From Cochleicola gelatinilyticus (lineage in GTDB: Bacteria > Bacteroidota > Bacteroidia > Flavobacteriales > Flavobacteriaceae), in NCBI RefSeq assembly GCF_001637325.1, contig NZ_LRXL01000026.1, positions 372,001 to 436,000 of the forward strand: DNA of 64,000 bases, given 5' to 3'. The notes under the pieces were generated by a model. The model ran no database searches. It worked only from the letters and a program-made list of their open reading frames with translations, and had not been told where the DNA came from. Shown here piece after piece: positions 39,460 through 46,940 of this stretch (position 1 is the stretch's first letter; every line of letters begins with the position of its first letter). The translations under genes were made by a program, and so were the position numbers.

Positions 39460-41319
39460 ATGAATGGAAGTATTTTATTTGAAGCCATTATTTTTCTGGC
39501 AGGTGCGGTCTTATGCGTTCCTCTAGCTAAAAGACTGGGGTTAAGTTCTGTAATTGGATATTTAGTTGCGGGTATGCTTATAGGTCCTTATATCTTGGGG
39601 TTTATAGGACAAGAAGGGCAAGACATTCTTGAGTTTGCTGAATTTGGTGTTGTGATGATGCTCTTTATAATTGGTTTAGAAATAAAACCAAAGAGCTTTT
39701 GGCAAATGAGACGACTTGTTTTAGGTATGGGAAGCATTCAGGTTTTTGGCACAATGGCACTCACCTTTTTTGTTTTAAATGCCTTCGGAATAGACTGGAG
39801 CTTGTCATTGACTGTTGCGATGGCGGTGGCATTATCTTCTACAGCAATCACGCTTCAAACGAATAAAGAGAAAGGGTTAATGGAAACCACCTATGGTACC
39901 TCCTCTTTCTCTATATTATTATTTCAAGACATTATTGTGATTGTAATGCTGGGTGTATTACCATTACTTTCTAATGTTTCAGATAATGCATCGAATTCAA
40001 CAAAATCACATAGTGGTCATACCAATTTATTAGAAGGCTTACCATTGGGACTACAGGCATTAGCCATTGTATTTTCAATAGCACTAATTATTTTAATTGG
40101 AAGGTATTTAATTGTCCCAATGCTGAGAATAGTAGCAAAAGCGCGTGTTAGAGAATTATTAGTAGCCTCTGCTTTGCTTATCGTAGTAGGAATTTCATTT
40201 TTAATGGAATTGGTTGGTCTTAGTCCTGCTCTCGGTGCTTTCTTAGGTGGCGTTGTACTGGCTACTAGTGAATTTAAACATGAATTAGAAAGTACGCTCG
40301 ACCCTTTTAAAGGACTATTGTTGGGCTTATTCTTTATGGCCGTTGGAGCCTCTATAAATTTCGTTGTTATTGGCGATAATCCGCTGTTAATCAGTGGTCT
40401 TGTACTATCAGTTATACTCATAAAAGCCCTTGTTCTATTTATAGTTGGTCTTGTTTTTAAACTGAAAATTGACCAGCGTTTAATGTTAATGGTTGGGTTA
40501 GCTCAGATAGGAGAGTTTGCATTCGTATTATTATCCTTTGCTTTTCAATTAAACATTTTTGAAAGAGAACAACTCGATATAATGCTTGTAGTTACAGCGC
40601 TTACTATGACACTCACTCCAATACTATGGATTTTAAACGAGCGCCTTTGTCTTCCTAAAGTAGGGACAAAACAATCTGAGAAAAGGCCTATGGATGAAAT
40701 TCAGAAAAACCATAAGGTGATTTTAGTAGGGTTTGGGCATTTTGGAAGTACCGTTGGAAGGTTTCTCCGTGCCCACGGTGTGCCTACGACAATTCTCGAT
40801 GTTGACTCTAATAGGGTAGATTTCTTGAGAAAAATGGGATTTGAAGTTTTTTATGGAGATGCATCAAGAATGGATCTTCTAGAATCTGCTGGCATTGCAG
40901 ATGCCGATTATTTAATTTGCGCCATAGACAATCCAGATGCAGCATACGGAATTGTAAAAAAAGTAAAAGAAAAATATCCCAACGTAAAACTATTGGTTCG
41001 TGCTAAAAATCGGTACGATGCATACGATTTACACAATATCGGAATTGAGCATATTTACCGGGAATCCCTTGATACTTCAGTGAAAATGGCGAGTGACGTC
41101 CTTCATTTTATGGGATTTGACAGAGAAGCAACAGATGAGCAGTCTCAAAAATTTATAAAACTCGACGTGGCTAGTTTGCAGCGGTTAGCAACTACTCCAA
41201 AAAATGGGAAAGAATATATTTTTAAAGCTAAAGAAGAAATAGCACAACAAGAAAAACTTTTAATAGAGGATTTAAAAGTGGGACGTAGTTCTGTTGGAGA
41301 CAAAAAAACTACTATTTAA
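39460..41319 (+). CDS. KefB/KefC-type monovalent cation:proton antiporter (CPA2)
   Basis: This 619-residue protein has about 12 membrane helices (residues 1-385, with the CPA2 features SSTAITLQTNKEKGLM near 125 and GLSPALGAFLGGVVLATSEFKHELES near 260). A cytosolic TrkA-N/RCK domain follows (about 410-530, VILVGFGHFGSTVGRFLRAHGVPTTILDVD and GDASRMDLLESAGIADADYLI). It exports potassium in exchange for protons and is probably gated by NAD(H) or glutathione-type signals. The tail after 560 is charged and helical. It is 21 bp before the MarC-like gene. Confidence 0.88.
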   Translation: MNGSILFEAIIFLAGAVLCVPLAKRLGLSSVIGYLVAGMLIGPYILGFIGQEGQDILEFAEFGVVMMLFIIGLEIKPKSFWQMRRLVLGMGSIQVFGTMALTFFVLNAFGIDWSLSLTVAMAVALSSTAITLQTNKEKGLMETTYGTSSFSILLFQDIIVIVMLGVLPLLSNVSDNASNSTKSHSGHTNLLEGLPLGLQALAIVFSIALIILIGRYLIVPMLRIVAKARVRELLVASALLIVVGISFLMELVGLSPALGAFLGGVVLATSEFKHELESTLDPFKGLLLGLFFMAVGASINFVVIGDNPLLISGLVLSVILIKALVLFIVGLVFKLKIDQRLMLMVGLAQIGEFAFVLLSFAFQLNIFEREQLDIMLVVTALTMTLTPILWILNERLCLPKVGTKQSEKRPMDEIQKNHKVILVGFGHFGSTVGRFLRAHGVPTTILDVDSNRVDFLRKMGFEVFYGDASRMDLLESAGIADADYLICAIDNPDAAYGIVKKVKEKYPNVKLLVRAKNRYDAYDLHNIGIEHIYRESLDTSVKMASDVLHFMGFDREATDEQSQKFIKLDVASLQRLATTPKNGKEYIFKAKEEIAQQEKLLIEDLKVGRSSVGDKKTTI

Positions 41320-41340
41320 ATTAAGAATAAAAATAGCTAA

Positions 41341-41958
41341 ATGGATAATCTTATTACTTTCTCGATTACTGTCTTTACTGGTTTTTTTGCAATTACAAAT
41401 CCTATTTCGAATATGACCGTTTTTTTGTCTCTTACACAAGGAGCAGACAAGAAAAAAAAACAGAGCATTAATAAAAGGGCGAATATAGTTGCCTTTATAA
41501 TTGTTTCACTATTTGTCGTATTAGGAAATTTTATTTTTGACCTTTTTCATATTACCATACCCGCCTTCAAAATTTTTGGAGGAATTCTAGTATTTTTTAT
41601 AGGCTTAGATATGCTACAATCTAAAAAATCTAATGTTAAACATTTAAAGGAAGTAGACATAGATGAAAATATTGCTATCTCTCCCCTAGCTATACCCATT
41701 ATTGCAGGACCGGGAACTATTGTAACAGCTATGAATTCTGTTGCAAATGCTTCCAATTTAAAAATAGGTTTGGTAATTCTTATTTTTGGTATTATGTGCC
41801 TTCTTATGTATACAACCTTTCGTGCTAGTGACTTAATTGTAAGGTTTTTAGGAAATAATGTTATTTCTGTAATTGGAAAAATTATGGGATTAATTATTGG
41901 TATAATAGGAACAAGTATGATCATAGAAGGAATCAAGATCTCTTTTAATGTAGCATAA
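41341..41958 (+). CDS. MarC-family integral membrane protein
   Basis: This 205-residue protein has six membrane helices and the MarC family signs: FFAITNPISNMTVFLSLTQGADKKKKQSINKRANIVAF at the start, ISPLAIPIIAGPGTIVTAMNSV near 115-137 and IIGTSMIIEGI near the end. The family's transport role is unproven. It is encoded between the KefC-type antiporter and an AraC gene in the same direction. Confidence 0.85.
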   Translation: MDNLITFSITVFTGFFAITNPISNMTVFLSLTQGADKKKKQSINKRANIVAFIIVSLFVVLGNFIFDLFHITIPAFKIFGGILVFFIGLDMLQSKKSNVKHLKEVDIDENIAISPLAIPIIAGPGTIVTAMNSVANASNLKIGLVILIFGIMCLLMYTTFRASDLIVRFLGNNVISVIGKIMGLIIGIIGTSMIIEGIKISFNVA

Positions 41959-41971
41959 TTTCTGAAGTATA

Positions 41972-42853
41972 ATGAACAGCGAACTTCCAAGGGTAGGTTT
42001 CGATAAAAAGAAACCATTAGACATTGAAGTAATGAAGCTCTCAGAGATGTATGAGCGTATTACTGCTAAACTCGACCATGACCCATTTTCATCGCACCGC
42101 ATAGATTTTTATTTAATTTTACTGGTTACTAAAGGCACATATTCTCACTTTGTAGATTTTAAAACATTCACATTAAAGGAAGGAAGTGTTTTATTTATTG
42201 CAAAAAACCAAGTTCATCATTTTACGGAAAGTCTAAAGAACACAGAAGGATATTTTATAGTGATTAGCACTAAATTTTTTGAGCAACACTATATTTATTC
42301 TAAAAACCTTAAACTTTATAGGTTATACAATTACCATATTGAATCCCCTGTTATTCATCAAGTCGATATGGGTTTAGATGACTTTAAAGGGATTGTTTCA
42401 AAAATGTATTTTGAATACCATTTTCCCGACACCTTCGCTAAAAATGAAATTATTAGACACCAACTGCATCTTATTCTTTTGAAAGCAGAACGTATTAAGC
42501 ATCGACTTCCTTCAGAAATCTTAAAACCCCGATGGATTGAAAAATTTACCGATTTTAAAAATTTGCTAGAAAAAAATTATGTTAAGACAAGAAGTTCAAG
42601 ATCATATGCTTCAGAAATAAACATCTCTTACAAACTACTTAATGATATAACCAAATCGCTTCGAGGAAAAACAACCAAATCTTTTATTGATGAATTTGTG
42701 ACGACTGAAATAAAACGATATCTAGCAGCTACCTCTTATACAGTTAAAGAAATTTGCTACCTAACCGGATTTGATGAACCTGCTAATATGTCTAAATTCT
42801 TCAAAAAAAACACTTCCCTAACTCCTCTTCAATACAGAAATTCTATAAATTAG
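41972..42853 (+). CDS. AraC-family transcription regulator
   Basis: This 293-residue regulator has a cupin-like N-terminal domain (about 35-140, YLILLVTKGTYSHFVDFKTFTLKEGSVLFIAKNQVHHFTES) and a C-terminal AraC helix-turn-helix (about 200-293, with EINISYKLLNDITKSLRGKTTKSFIDEFVTTEIKRYL and a second helix TVKEICYLTGFDEPANMSKFFKKNTSLTPLQYR). It lies 13 bp after marC and may be part of the same transcript as the antiporter and MarC genes. Confidence 0.82.
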   Translation: MNSELPRVGFDKKKPLDIEVMKLSEMYERITAKLDHDPFSSHRIDFYLILLVTKGTYSHFVDFKTFTLKEGSVLFIAKNQVHHFTESLKNTEGYFIVISTKFFEQHYIYSKNLKLYRLYNYHIESPVIHQVDMGLDDFKGIVSKMYFEYHFPDTFAKNEIIRHQLHLILLKAERIKHRLPSEILKPRWIEKFTDFKNLLEKNYVKTRSSRSYASEINISYKLLNDITKSLRGKTTKSFIDEFVTTEIKRYLAATSYTVKEICYLTGFDEPANMSKFFKKNTSLTPLQYRNSIN

Positions 42854-43004
42854 TTAGAAGGTTACACTTTTACACTTAACAGGAATATTTTCACCTTTCT
42901 CAATATAAGCTTACAAGGTATTTTTGGATTCTTATTTTAAGTAATGCATAACAGCATTATTAATACAATGAAATAATATTTTAGTCCTAAAAATAAAAAG
43001 CGTG

Positions 43005-43628
43005 ATGATTGAAAAAGAAAAAGTTGAGACCGTTCTCATTAAACTTTTTAACGATTCAAAATACGACCGTCTTAAAATGATAAAAGGCGCCACAAAAAGT
43101 GTAGTGAGACCGATGCGCCCATCCGATTTTAAAGATGCCTACCTAAGCATTTCCAGAGAACAAGGTGAGGATCTGGCAGCTTTAATAAAAGAAAAAAACA
43201 TTAAAAATATCGTTGAATTCGGAACCTCATTTGGGATATCTACCCTTTTTTTAGCACAGGGAATACTGGAAACAGAAGGTCACATAATAACCACAGAATT
43301 AATTGAGTCTAAAGCACAACGAGCCATCGAAAATTTTAAAAGGGCCGGAGTGTCTAACTTAATTGAGGTTCGTGTGGGTAATGCGATGGAGACCTTAAAA
43401 CATTATACCGACCCCATAGACTTATTGCTATTGGATGGTTGGAAGGATTTGTATCTACCATTGTTTCTACTTCTGGAAAAATGTTTTCATAAAAAAACGA
43501 TAATCTATGTTGACAATGCAGATATGAAAGAGAGCCGCTTATTTTTAAACAAGATCGCTGAAAATGAAATGTATAAATTACAGCCTAAGTTTGGTAACAA
43601 AGTAGTCTTCATAACCCTAAACAAGTAA
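43005..43628 (+). CDS. Class I SAM-dependent methyltransferase (O-methyltransferase-like)
   Basis: The protein is 207 residues from the ATG at 43005 (a GTG lies one codon earlier). It has the SAM-binding motif I NIVEFGTSFGISTLFLAQ near 66-85 and motif II ITTELIESKAQRAIENFKRAGV near 94-115. DPIDLLLLDGWKDLYLPLFLLLEKCFHKKTIIYVDNADM near 140-178 follows, as in small-molecule O-methyltransferases. It probably methylates a small metabolite. It is followed 5 bp later by a small zinc-knuckle-like gene. Confidence 0.75.
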   Translation: MIEKEKVETVLIKLFNDSKYDRLKMIKGATKSVVRPMRPSDFKDAYLSISREQGEDLAALIKEKNIKNIVEFGTSFGISTLFLAQGILETEGHIITTELIESKAQRAIENFKRAGVSNLIEVRVGNAMETLKHYTDPIDLLLLDGWKDLYLPLFLLLEKCFHKKTIIYVDNADMKESRLFLNKIAENEMYKLQPKFGNKVVFITLNK

Positions 43629-43633
43629 AAATT

Positions 43634-43831
43634 ATGAGTACAATAGCAAATTGTCCAACCTGTGGAAGTACATCAAAAATCAAAGAGAAAGATGGAAAAA
43701 TAATTTATGAAGCGGTACAAAACGAAGAGGCATTCAAAAAAATTGGACAGCTCAAAATCGCTATGGAAAAATTTAAAACAAAAGCGGAGACCCTAGAGAA
43801 AGAACTAAAAAAAATAAAATTGAAAAAGTAA
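43634..43831 (+). CDS. Small protein with one CxxC knuckle and a coiled coil
   Basis: This 65-residue protein begins with NCPTCGSTSKI (one CxxC pair, which may bind zinc or iron as a dimer). The last 40 residues form a Lys/Glu-rich heptad pattern that should make a coiled coil. The close spacing on both sides (5 bp and 1 bp) and conserved-looking structure support it as a real gene. Its function is unknown. Confidence 0.6.
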   Translation: MSTIANCPTCGSTSKIKEKDGKIIYEAVQNEEAFKKIGQLKIAMEKFKTKAETLEKELKKIKLKK

Positions 43832-43832
43832 T

Positions 43833-44690
43833 ATGAAAATAGCAGTCACGTCCGCTAGCGGGAAATTAGGCACAGCAATAATAGAACAATTAATTAATAA
43901 AATTGGGAAAGAGAACATAGTAGGTATAGCCCGTACCCCAAATAAAGCAGCTCACTTAGCAATAGAAGTTAGGCAAGGCGATTACAATAACCGAGAAGAT
44001 TTTAACACTGCATTAAAAAATATTGATGTTGTATTATTGATTTCGGGAATGGATGCGCCCCAAAAAAGAATACAACAACACCGAAATATTATTGAAGCGG
44101 CAAAAGCTAATAATGTAGAAAAAATAGTTTACACGAGTATTATTGGTGCAGAAAAGGGTACGGCTTTTAGCCCGATAGTTCAAAGCAATCGCCAAACAGA
44201 ACAGGATATTCAAAATTCTGGACTGCAATGGGCCATTGGAAGAAATGGAATCTATATTGAACCCGATCTTGATTATATTGAAACGTATAAAAAAGAAGGC
44301 GCAATTAGTAATTGTGCTGGGGACGGAAAATGTGCCTATACAAGCCGAATAGAATTAGCGTTTGCATACGCAAAAATGCTGTTGGAAGATAATCACCACG
44401 GAAAAATCTATAATTTAGCCGGTGAAGCAATTTCACAGGAACAATTAGCAAGATTGATAAATCAGGTCTATCACACCAATTTAATCTATAAACCTATGTC
44501 TATATCTGCTTATGAACAGGAAAGAAAAGCAGCGCTAGGAGCCTTCTTAGGCACTGTCATTGCAGGTATTTATGAAGGCATCCAGATGGGAGCAAACGAT
44601 ATTCCTTCAGATTTTGAAACTGCAGCCGACAGAGCTCATAAATCAATTTTTCAAATTATTTCAGAATATAAATCAGAAAAAAACAATTAA
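43833..44690 (+). CDS. NmrA-like NAD(P)-binding reductase (QOR2-like)
   Basis: This 285-residue Rossmann-fold protein carries VTSASGKLGTAIIEQL at the N-terminus (Gly-rich dinucleotide motif) and follows the NmrA/quinone oxidoreductase 2 plan. Family segments are IVGIARTPNKA (near 32), EVRQGDYNNREDFNTALKNIDVVLLIS (near 48) and KIVYTSIIGAEKG (near 93). It lacks the Tyr-x-x-x-Lys pair of classical SDRs, as is normal for this branch. A redox sensor or quinone reductase role is likely. It begins 1 bp after the small CxxC gene. Confidence 0.78.
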   Translation: MKIAVTSASGKLGTAIIEQLINKIGKENIVGIARTPNKAAHLAIEVRQGDYNNREDFNTALKNIDVVLLISGMDAPQKRIQQHRNIIEAAKANNVEKIVYTSIIGAEKGTAFSPIVQSNRQTEQDIQNSGLQWAIGRNGIYIEPDLDYIETYKKEGAISNCAGDGKCAYTSRIELAFAYAKMLLEDNHHGKIYNLAGEAISQEQLARLINQVYHTNLIYKPMSISAYEQERKAALGAFLGTVIAGIYEGIQMGANDIPSDFETAADRAHKSIFQIISEYKSEKNN

Positions 44691-44868
44691 TCTGCCTATA
44701 TAAAAATTCTCTCTACCAGTGAAGCAAAATACTTTCAGAAAGAGAACATTAGCCTCTAATTTTAAACTAATTAGTCGTAGAAGAAAGAGGAAAAGAAAAT
44801 GACCTCATCCCCCTATCGTGACAAAGCTGAAAAATAGAGAAAAAGAATGCAATTTTAAGAACGATCTA

Positions 44869-45738
44869 GTGATAAAAAGTAAAAAGCCATATTCCACTGT
44901 ACTATTAATATGGATGTTTGCTACCCTCACCCTATCTTGTACTACACTTCAATACAGAAGAACTGACAAAGAAATTGTAAAGAGCTTTGCGGAAAAAGAT
45001 ATAATTACCGAACTAAGTTATTACCGTATTGATAGCCTAGACCTTGATATCCGTATTCAAAATGTAGAGGCATCCAATTCGAATAAAAAAGTTAATGTCA
45101 TTTTTTTTCACGGATCTCCCAGTTCACTTACCGCATGGCAAGCCTACATGGGAGATGAATACCTTGCCGAGGCTGCTAATTTATATGCTATAGACAGACC
45201 TGGATACGGGTATTCAAATTTCGGAAAAGAAATGCCTTCCATAGACAACCAAGCTGTACTAATGAGTGCGATTATAGACGATCTACAATTAACCAATGTA
45301 ATTGCAGTGGGAACCTCTTATGGTGGACCATTGGCCGCACGACTCGCGACACACAATAAAAATGTAAAGGGGGTGATGCTATTATCTGCTGCAATGGATC
45401 CTTCACAGGAAAAAGATATTTGGGCATCCCGTTTTACCAGATGGTGGCTAACTCGTTGGATGGTTCCTACAGGATACAGGGTCGCCGGGGACGAGAAAAA
45501 GGTACACGCTTCAGAATTAAAAAAAATAGAACAAGACTGGCACAATCTTAAAATTCCCATCGTCCATCTTCATGGATCTGAAGACAATGTCGTTCCTGTG
45601 GGAAATTTAAAATATACAGATAGTATTTTTCCTAACAGCACGGTAAAGATTATTCCCAATGTAGGTCATAACTTAGCCTGGGAGCGAATAGACATTGTAA
45701 AGCCTGCCTTACTAAAATTTATAGAGGCCGTATTTTAA
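44869..45738 (+). CDS. Lipoprotein alpha/beta hydrolase
   Basis: I place the start at the GTG at 44869, giving 289 residues with a lipoprotein signal (lipobox TLSC about 20 residues in). A longer GTG start at 44818 would put 17 charged residues before the signal. The alpha/beta hydrolase fold shows FFHGSPSS (oxyanion loop), the nucleophile elbow GTSYGG, the acid in HGSEDNVVP and the catalytic His in NVGHNLAWE. It is predicted to be a membrane-anchored esterase or lipase-like enzyme facing the periplasm; the substrate is unknown. Confidence 0.78.
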   Translation: MIKSKKPYSTVLLIWMFATLTLSCTTLQYRRTDKEIVKSFAEKDIITELSYYRIDSLDLDIRIQNVEASNSNKKVNVIFFHGSPSSLTAWQAYMGDEYLAEAANLYAIDRPGYGYSNFGKEMPSIDNQAVLMSAIIDDLQLTNVIAVGTSYGGPLAARLATHNKNVKGVMLLSAAMDPSQEKDIWASRFTRWWLTRWMVPTGYRVAGDEKKVHASELKKIEQDWHNLKIPIVHLHGSEDNVVPVGNLKYTDSIFPNSTVKIIPNVGHNLAWERIDIVKPALLKFIEAVF

Positions 45739-46138
45739 TGAAACACAACATCTCTCTAAGTATTTACAGTTCTCAAAGCACGTACACCCATCCTTCTTCC
45801 TATTATGACTTCCCTTACTGATCTTTAATTTTTGTTGCGTTATTCGTTAATTCATCATCTAGATCTCCAACCTACCTTTAGTATTAAGAGCAACTCACAG
45901 ACAGTTAAAAACTATTAATCTTAACAGAAACTATAGTGTCTTAACCACCTATAAACAAATCTATTATACGCCTATTTTAGAAGAAACAAATAGAATAGTA
46001 CGGTATAACCTTACTATAAACATTTTTTTAACATCGAGAGACACTTACGACTTCTTTTACATTTGAGATGTTGAATTCAGCAATTACTCTATTAGCTATA
46101 GGGTATTCAAATTTAAGTTTAATTTAAAATCTTTTTAA
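45739..46138. other. Intergenic region before the lanthipeptide precursors
   Basis: This 400-bp AT-rich region separates the hydrolase from the precursor genes. I see no gene in it on either strand. Its last 80 bp hold the likely promoter, and this is where a regulator such as the response regulator at 50.3 kb might bind, but I find no clear dyad. Confidence 0.5.
46058..46065 (+). promoter_or_regulatory. -7 element (TACATTTG) for the precursor genes
   Basis: TACATTTG matches the Bacteroidota TAnnTTTG consensus and lies 73 bp before the ATG of the first precursor, leaving a 5' leader of about 65 nt. No convincing -33 box is visible, so this is tentative. Confidence 0.35.
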
Positions 46139-46315
46139 ATGCAAAAAAAGAAAATCAATTTAGAAAAGGAGAGCTTGATGAATCTCCAAGAGGATCAAAT
46201 GAAATCGCTTTTAGGTGCAGACGACATGTCTGACGATTCGGGAGCAGTTTGCGACAATACAGTGGATGTGCCAATCGCGGCAATTGAAGAAAGCTGTTGC
46301 AGAAGATCCTGTTAA
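46139..46315 (+). CDS. Class I lanthipeptide precursor 1
   Basis: This 58-residue precursor has a 27-residue leader ending in LLGA, which fits a double-glycine-type site (Leu -12, Met -7, Leu -4, Gly -2, Ala -1) for the C39 peptidase at 60.4 kb. The leader's INLEKESLMNL resembles the LanB-binding box of Bacteroidota lanthipeptides. The 31-residue core begins DDMSDDSGAVCDNT and ends EESCCRRSC. It has 5 Ser/Thr and 4 Cys, enough for four (methyl)lanthionine rings with one dehydro residue left over. It shares leader and core ends with its two neighbours. Confidence 0.85.
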   Translation: MQKKKINLEKESLMNLQEDQMKSLLGADDMSDDSGAVCDNTVDVPIAAIEESCCRRSC

Positions 46316-46319
46316 CATC

Positions 46320-46342
46320 ATACATAGTAAAGTACTATGTAT
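46320..46342 (+). repeat. Perfect hairpin between precursors 1 and 2
   Basis: ATACATAGTA and TACTATGTAT form a perfect 10-bp stem with a 3-nt loop, 4 bp after the stop of precursor 1. It could stabilise or cut the transcript, which would raise precursor levels; it is not followed by a T-tract, so it is probably not a terminator. Confidence 0.6.
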
Positions 46343-46367
46343 TTAACATTAATTAAAATTTTATATT

Positions 46368-46550
46368 TTGAATAAAAAGAAGTTAAAATTAGAGAAAGAC
46401 ACTTTGATGAATCTTCAAGAAGATCAGATGAGTGCATTAATCGGTGCAGACGAAATGTCTAATGATTCCGGAGCTGTTTGCGAAAACACAGTAGAAATGG
46501 CGATAGAGATTGACGAATCTTGCTGCCGTAGATCTTGTAATGGAAACTAA
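46368..46550 (+). CDS. Class I lanthipeptide precursor 2 (TTG start)
   Basis: This 60-residue precursor begins with TTG; the alignment with precursors 1 and 3 runs unbroken from residue 1 (KKKLKLEKDTLMNLQEDQM), which fixes the start. The 27-residue leader ends in LIGA. The 33-residue core begins DEMSNDSGAVCENT and ends DESCCRRSCNGN, with 5 Ser/Thr and 4 Cys. The invariant core residues relative to the neighbours are Asp1, Met3, Ser4, Asp6, Ser7, Gly8, Ala9, Cys11, Asn13, Thr14 and the SCCRRSC block. Confidence 0.85.
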   Translation: MNKKKLKLEKDTLMNLQEDQMSALIGADEMSNDSGAVCENTVEMAIEIDESCCRRSCNGN

Positions 46551-46560
46551 AATAAGCCTT

Positions 46561-46737
46561 ATGAAAAAAAAGAAAATTATTTTAGAGAAAGAGTCATTAA
46601 TGAGTCTTCAGGAAAACCAGATGAAATCCTTAATCGGAGCCGATGATATGTCGGACGACTCTGGAGCTGCCTGTGGCAATACTATTGAAACAAATATTAT
46701 TGAAGATAGTTGTTGCCGAAGATCATGTAACTCTTAA
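46561..46737 (+). CDS. Class I lanthipeptide precursor 3
   Basis: This 58-residue precursor starts at the ATG at 46561, 10 bp after precursor 2; a longer frame from 46510 overlaps precursor 2 and lacks the family start. The leader ends LIGA at residue 27. The core begins DDMSDDSGAACGNT and ends EDSCCRRSCNS, with 7 Ser/Thr and 4 Cys. It is the most divergent core of the three in its middle part (IETNII). Confidence 0.85.
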   Translation: MKKKKIILEKESLMSLQENQMKSLIGADDMSDDSGAACGNTIETNIIEDSCCRRSCNS

Positions 46738-46745
46738 AAAGAACG

Positions 46746-46771
46746 CTTTAAAATGTTTATTTATTTTAAAG
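46746..46771 (+). terminator. Hairpin after the precursor genes
   Basis: CTTTAAAAT and ATTTTAAAG form a perfect 9-bp stem with an 8-nt loop, 8 bp after the last precursor stop. It is one of two hairpins in the 203-bp gap before the TonB gene. A/T-only stem, so weak. Confidence 0.4.
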
Positions 46772-46886
46772 AAGCAAGGTGTCTACAAGAACAAGTTGTA
46801 GTTCGAGCCTATTAATCTAATTGATTTAAAGTTATGGTCTATCAGGTTGCGCATTATTACCTTGCAAGAATAGAATTCTATTTATA

Positions 46887-46924
46887 AAACATTCCGATTG
46901 AGTTTTAAACTGATCGGAATGTTT
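46887..46924 (+). terminator. Strong hairpin between precursors and TonB gene
   Basis: AAACATTCCGAT and ATCGGAATGTTT form a perfect 12-bp stem with a 14-nt loop, ending 16 bp before the TTG of the TonB receptor. It is followed by an A-run, not a T-run, on the plus strand. It probably lowers read-through so that precursors are made in excess over the receptor and arginase. Confidence 0.6.
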
Positions 46925-46940
46925 ATCCAAAAAAATTATT

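Noticed and set aside
41547-42017. 156-codon antisense frame over marC
   Set aside because: It mirrors the hydrophobic codons of a clear MarC gene; no independent support.
46510-46560. Longer N-terminus for precursor 3
   Set aside because: It overlaps the end of precursor 2, and alignment of the three precursors fixes the ATG at 46561.
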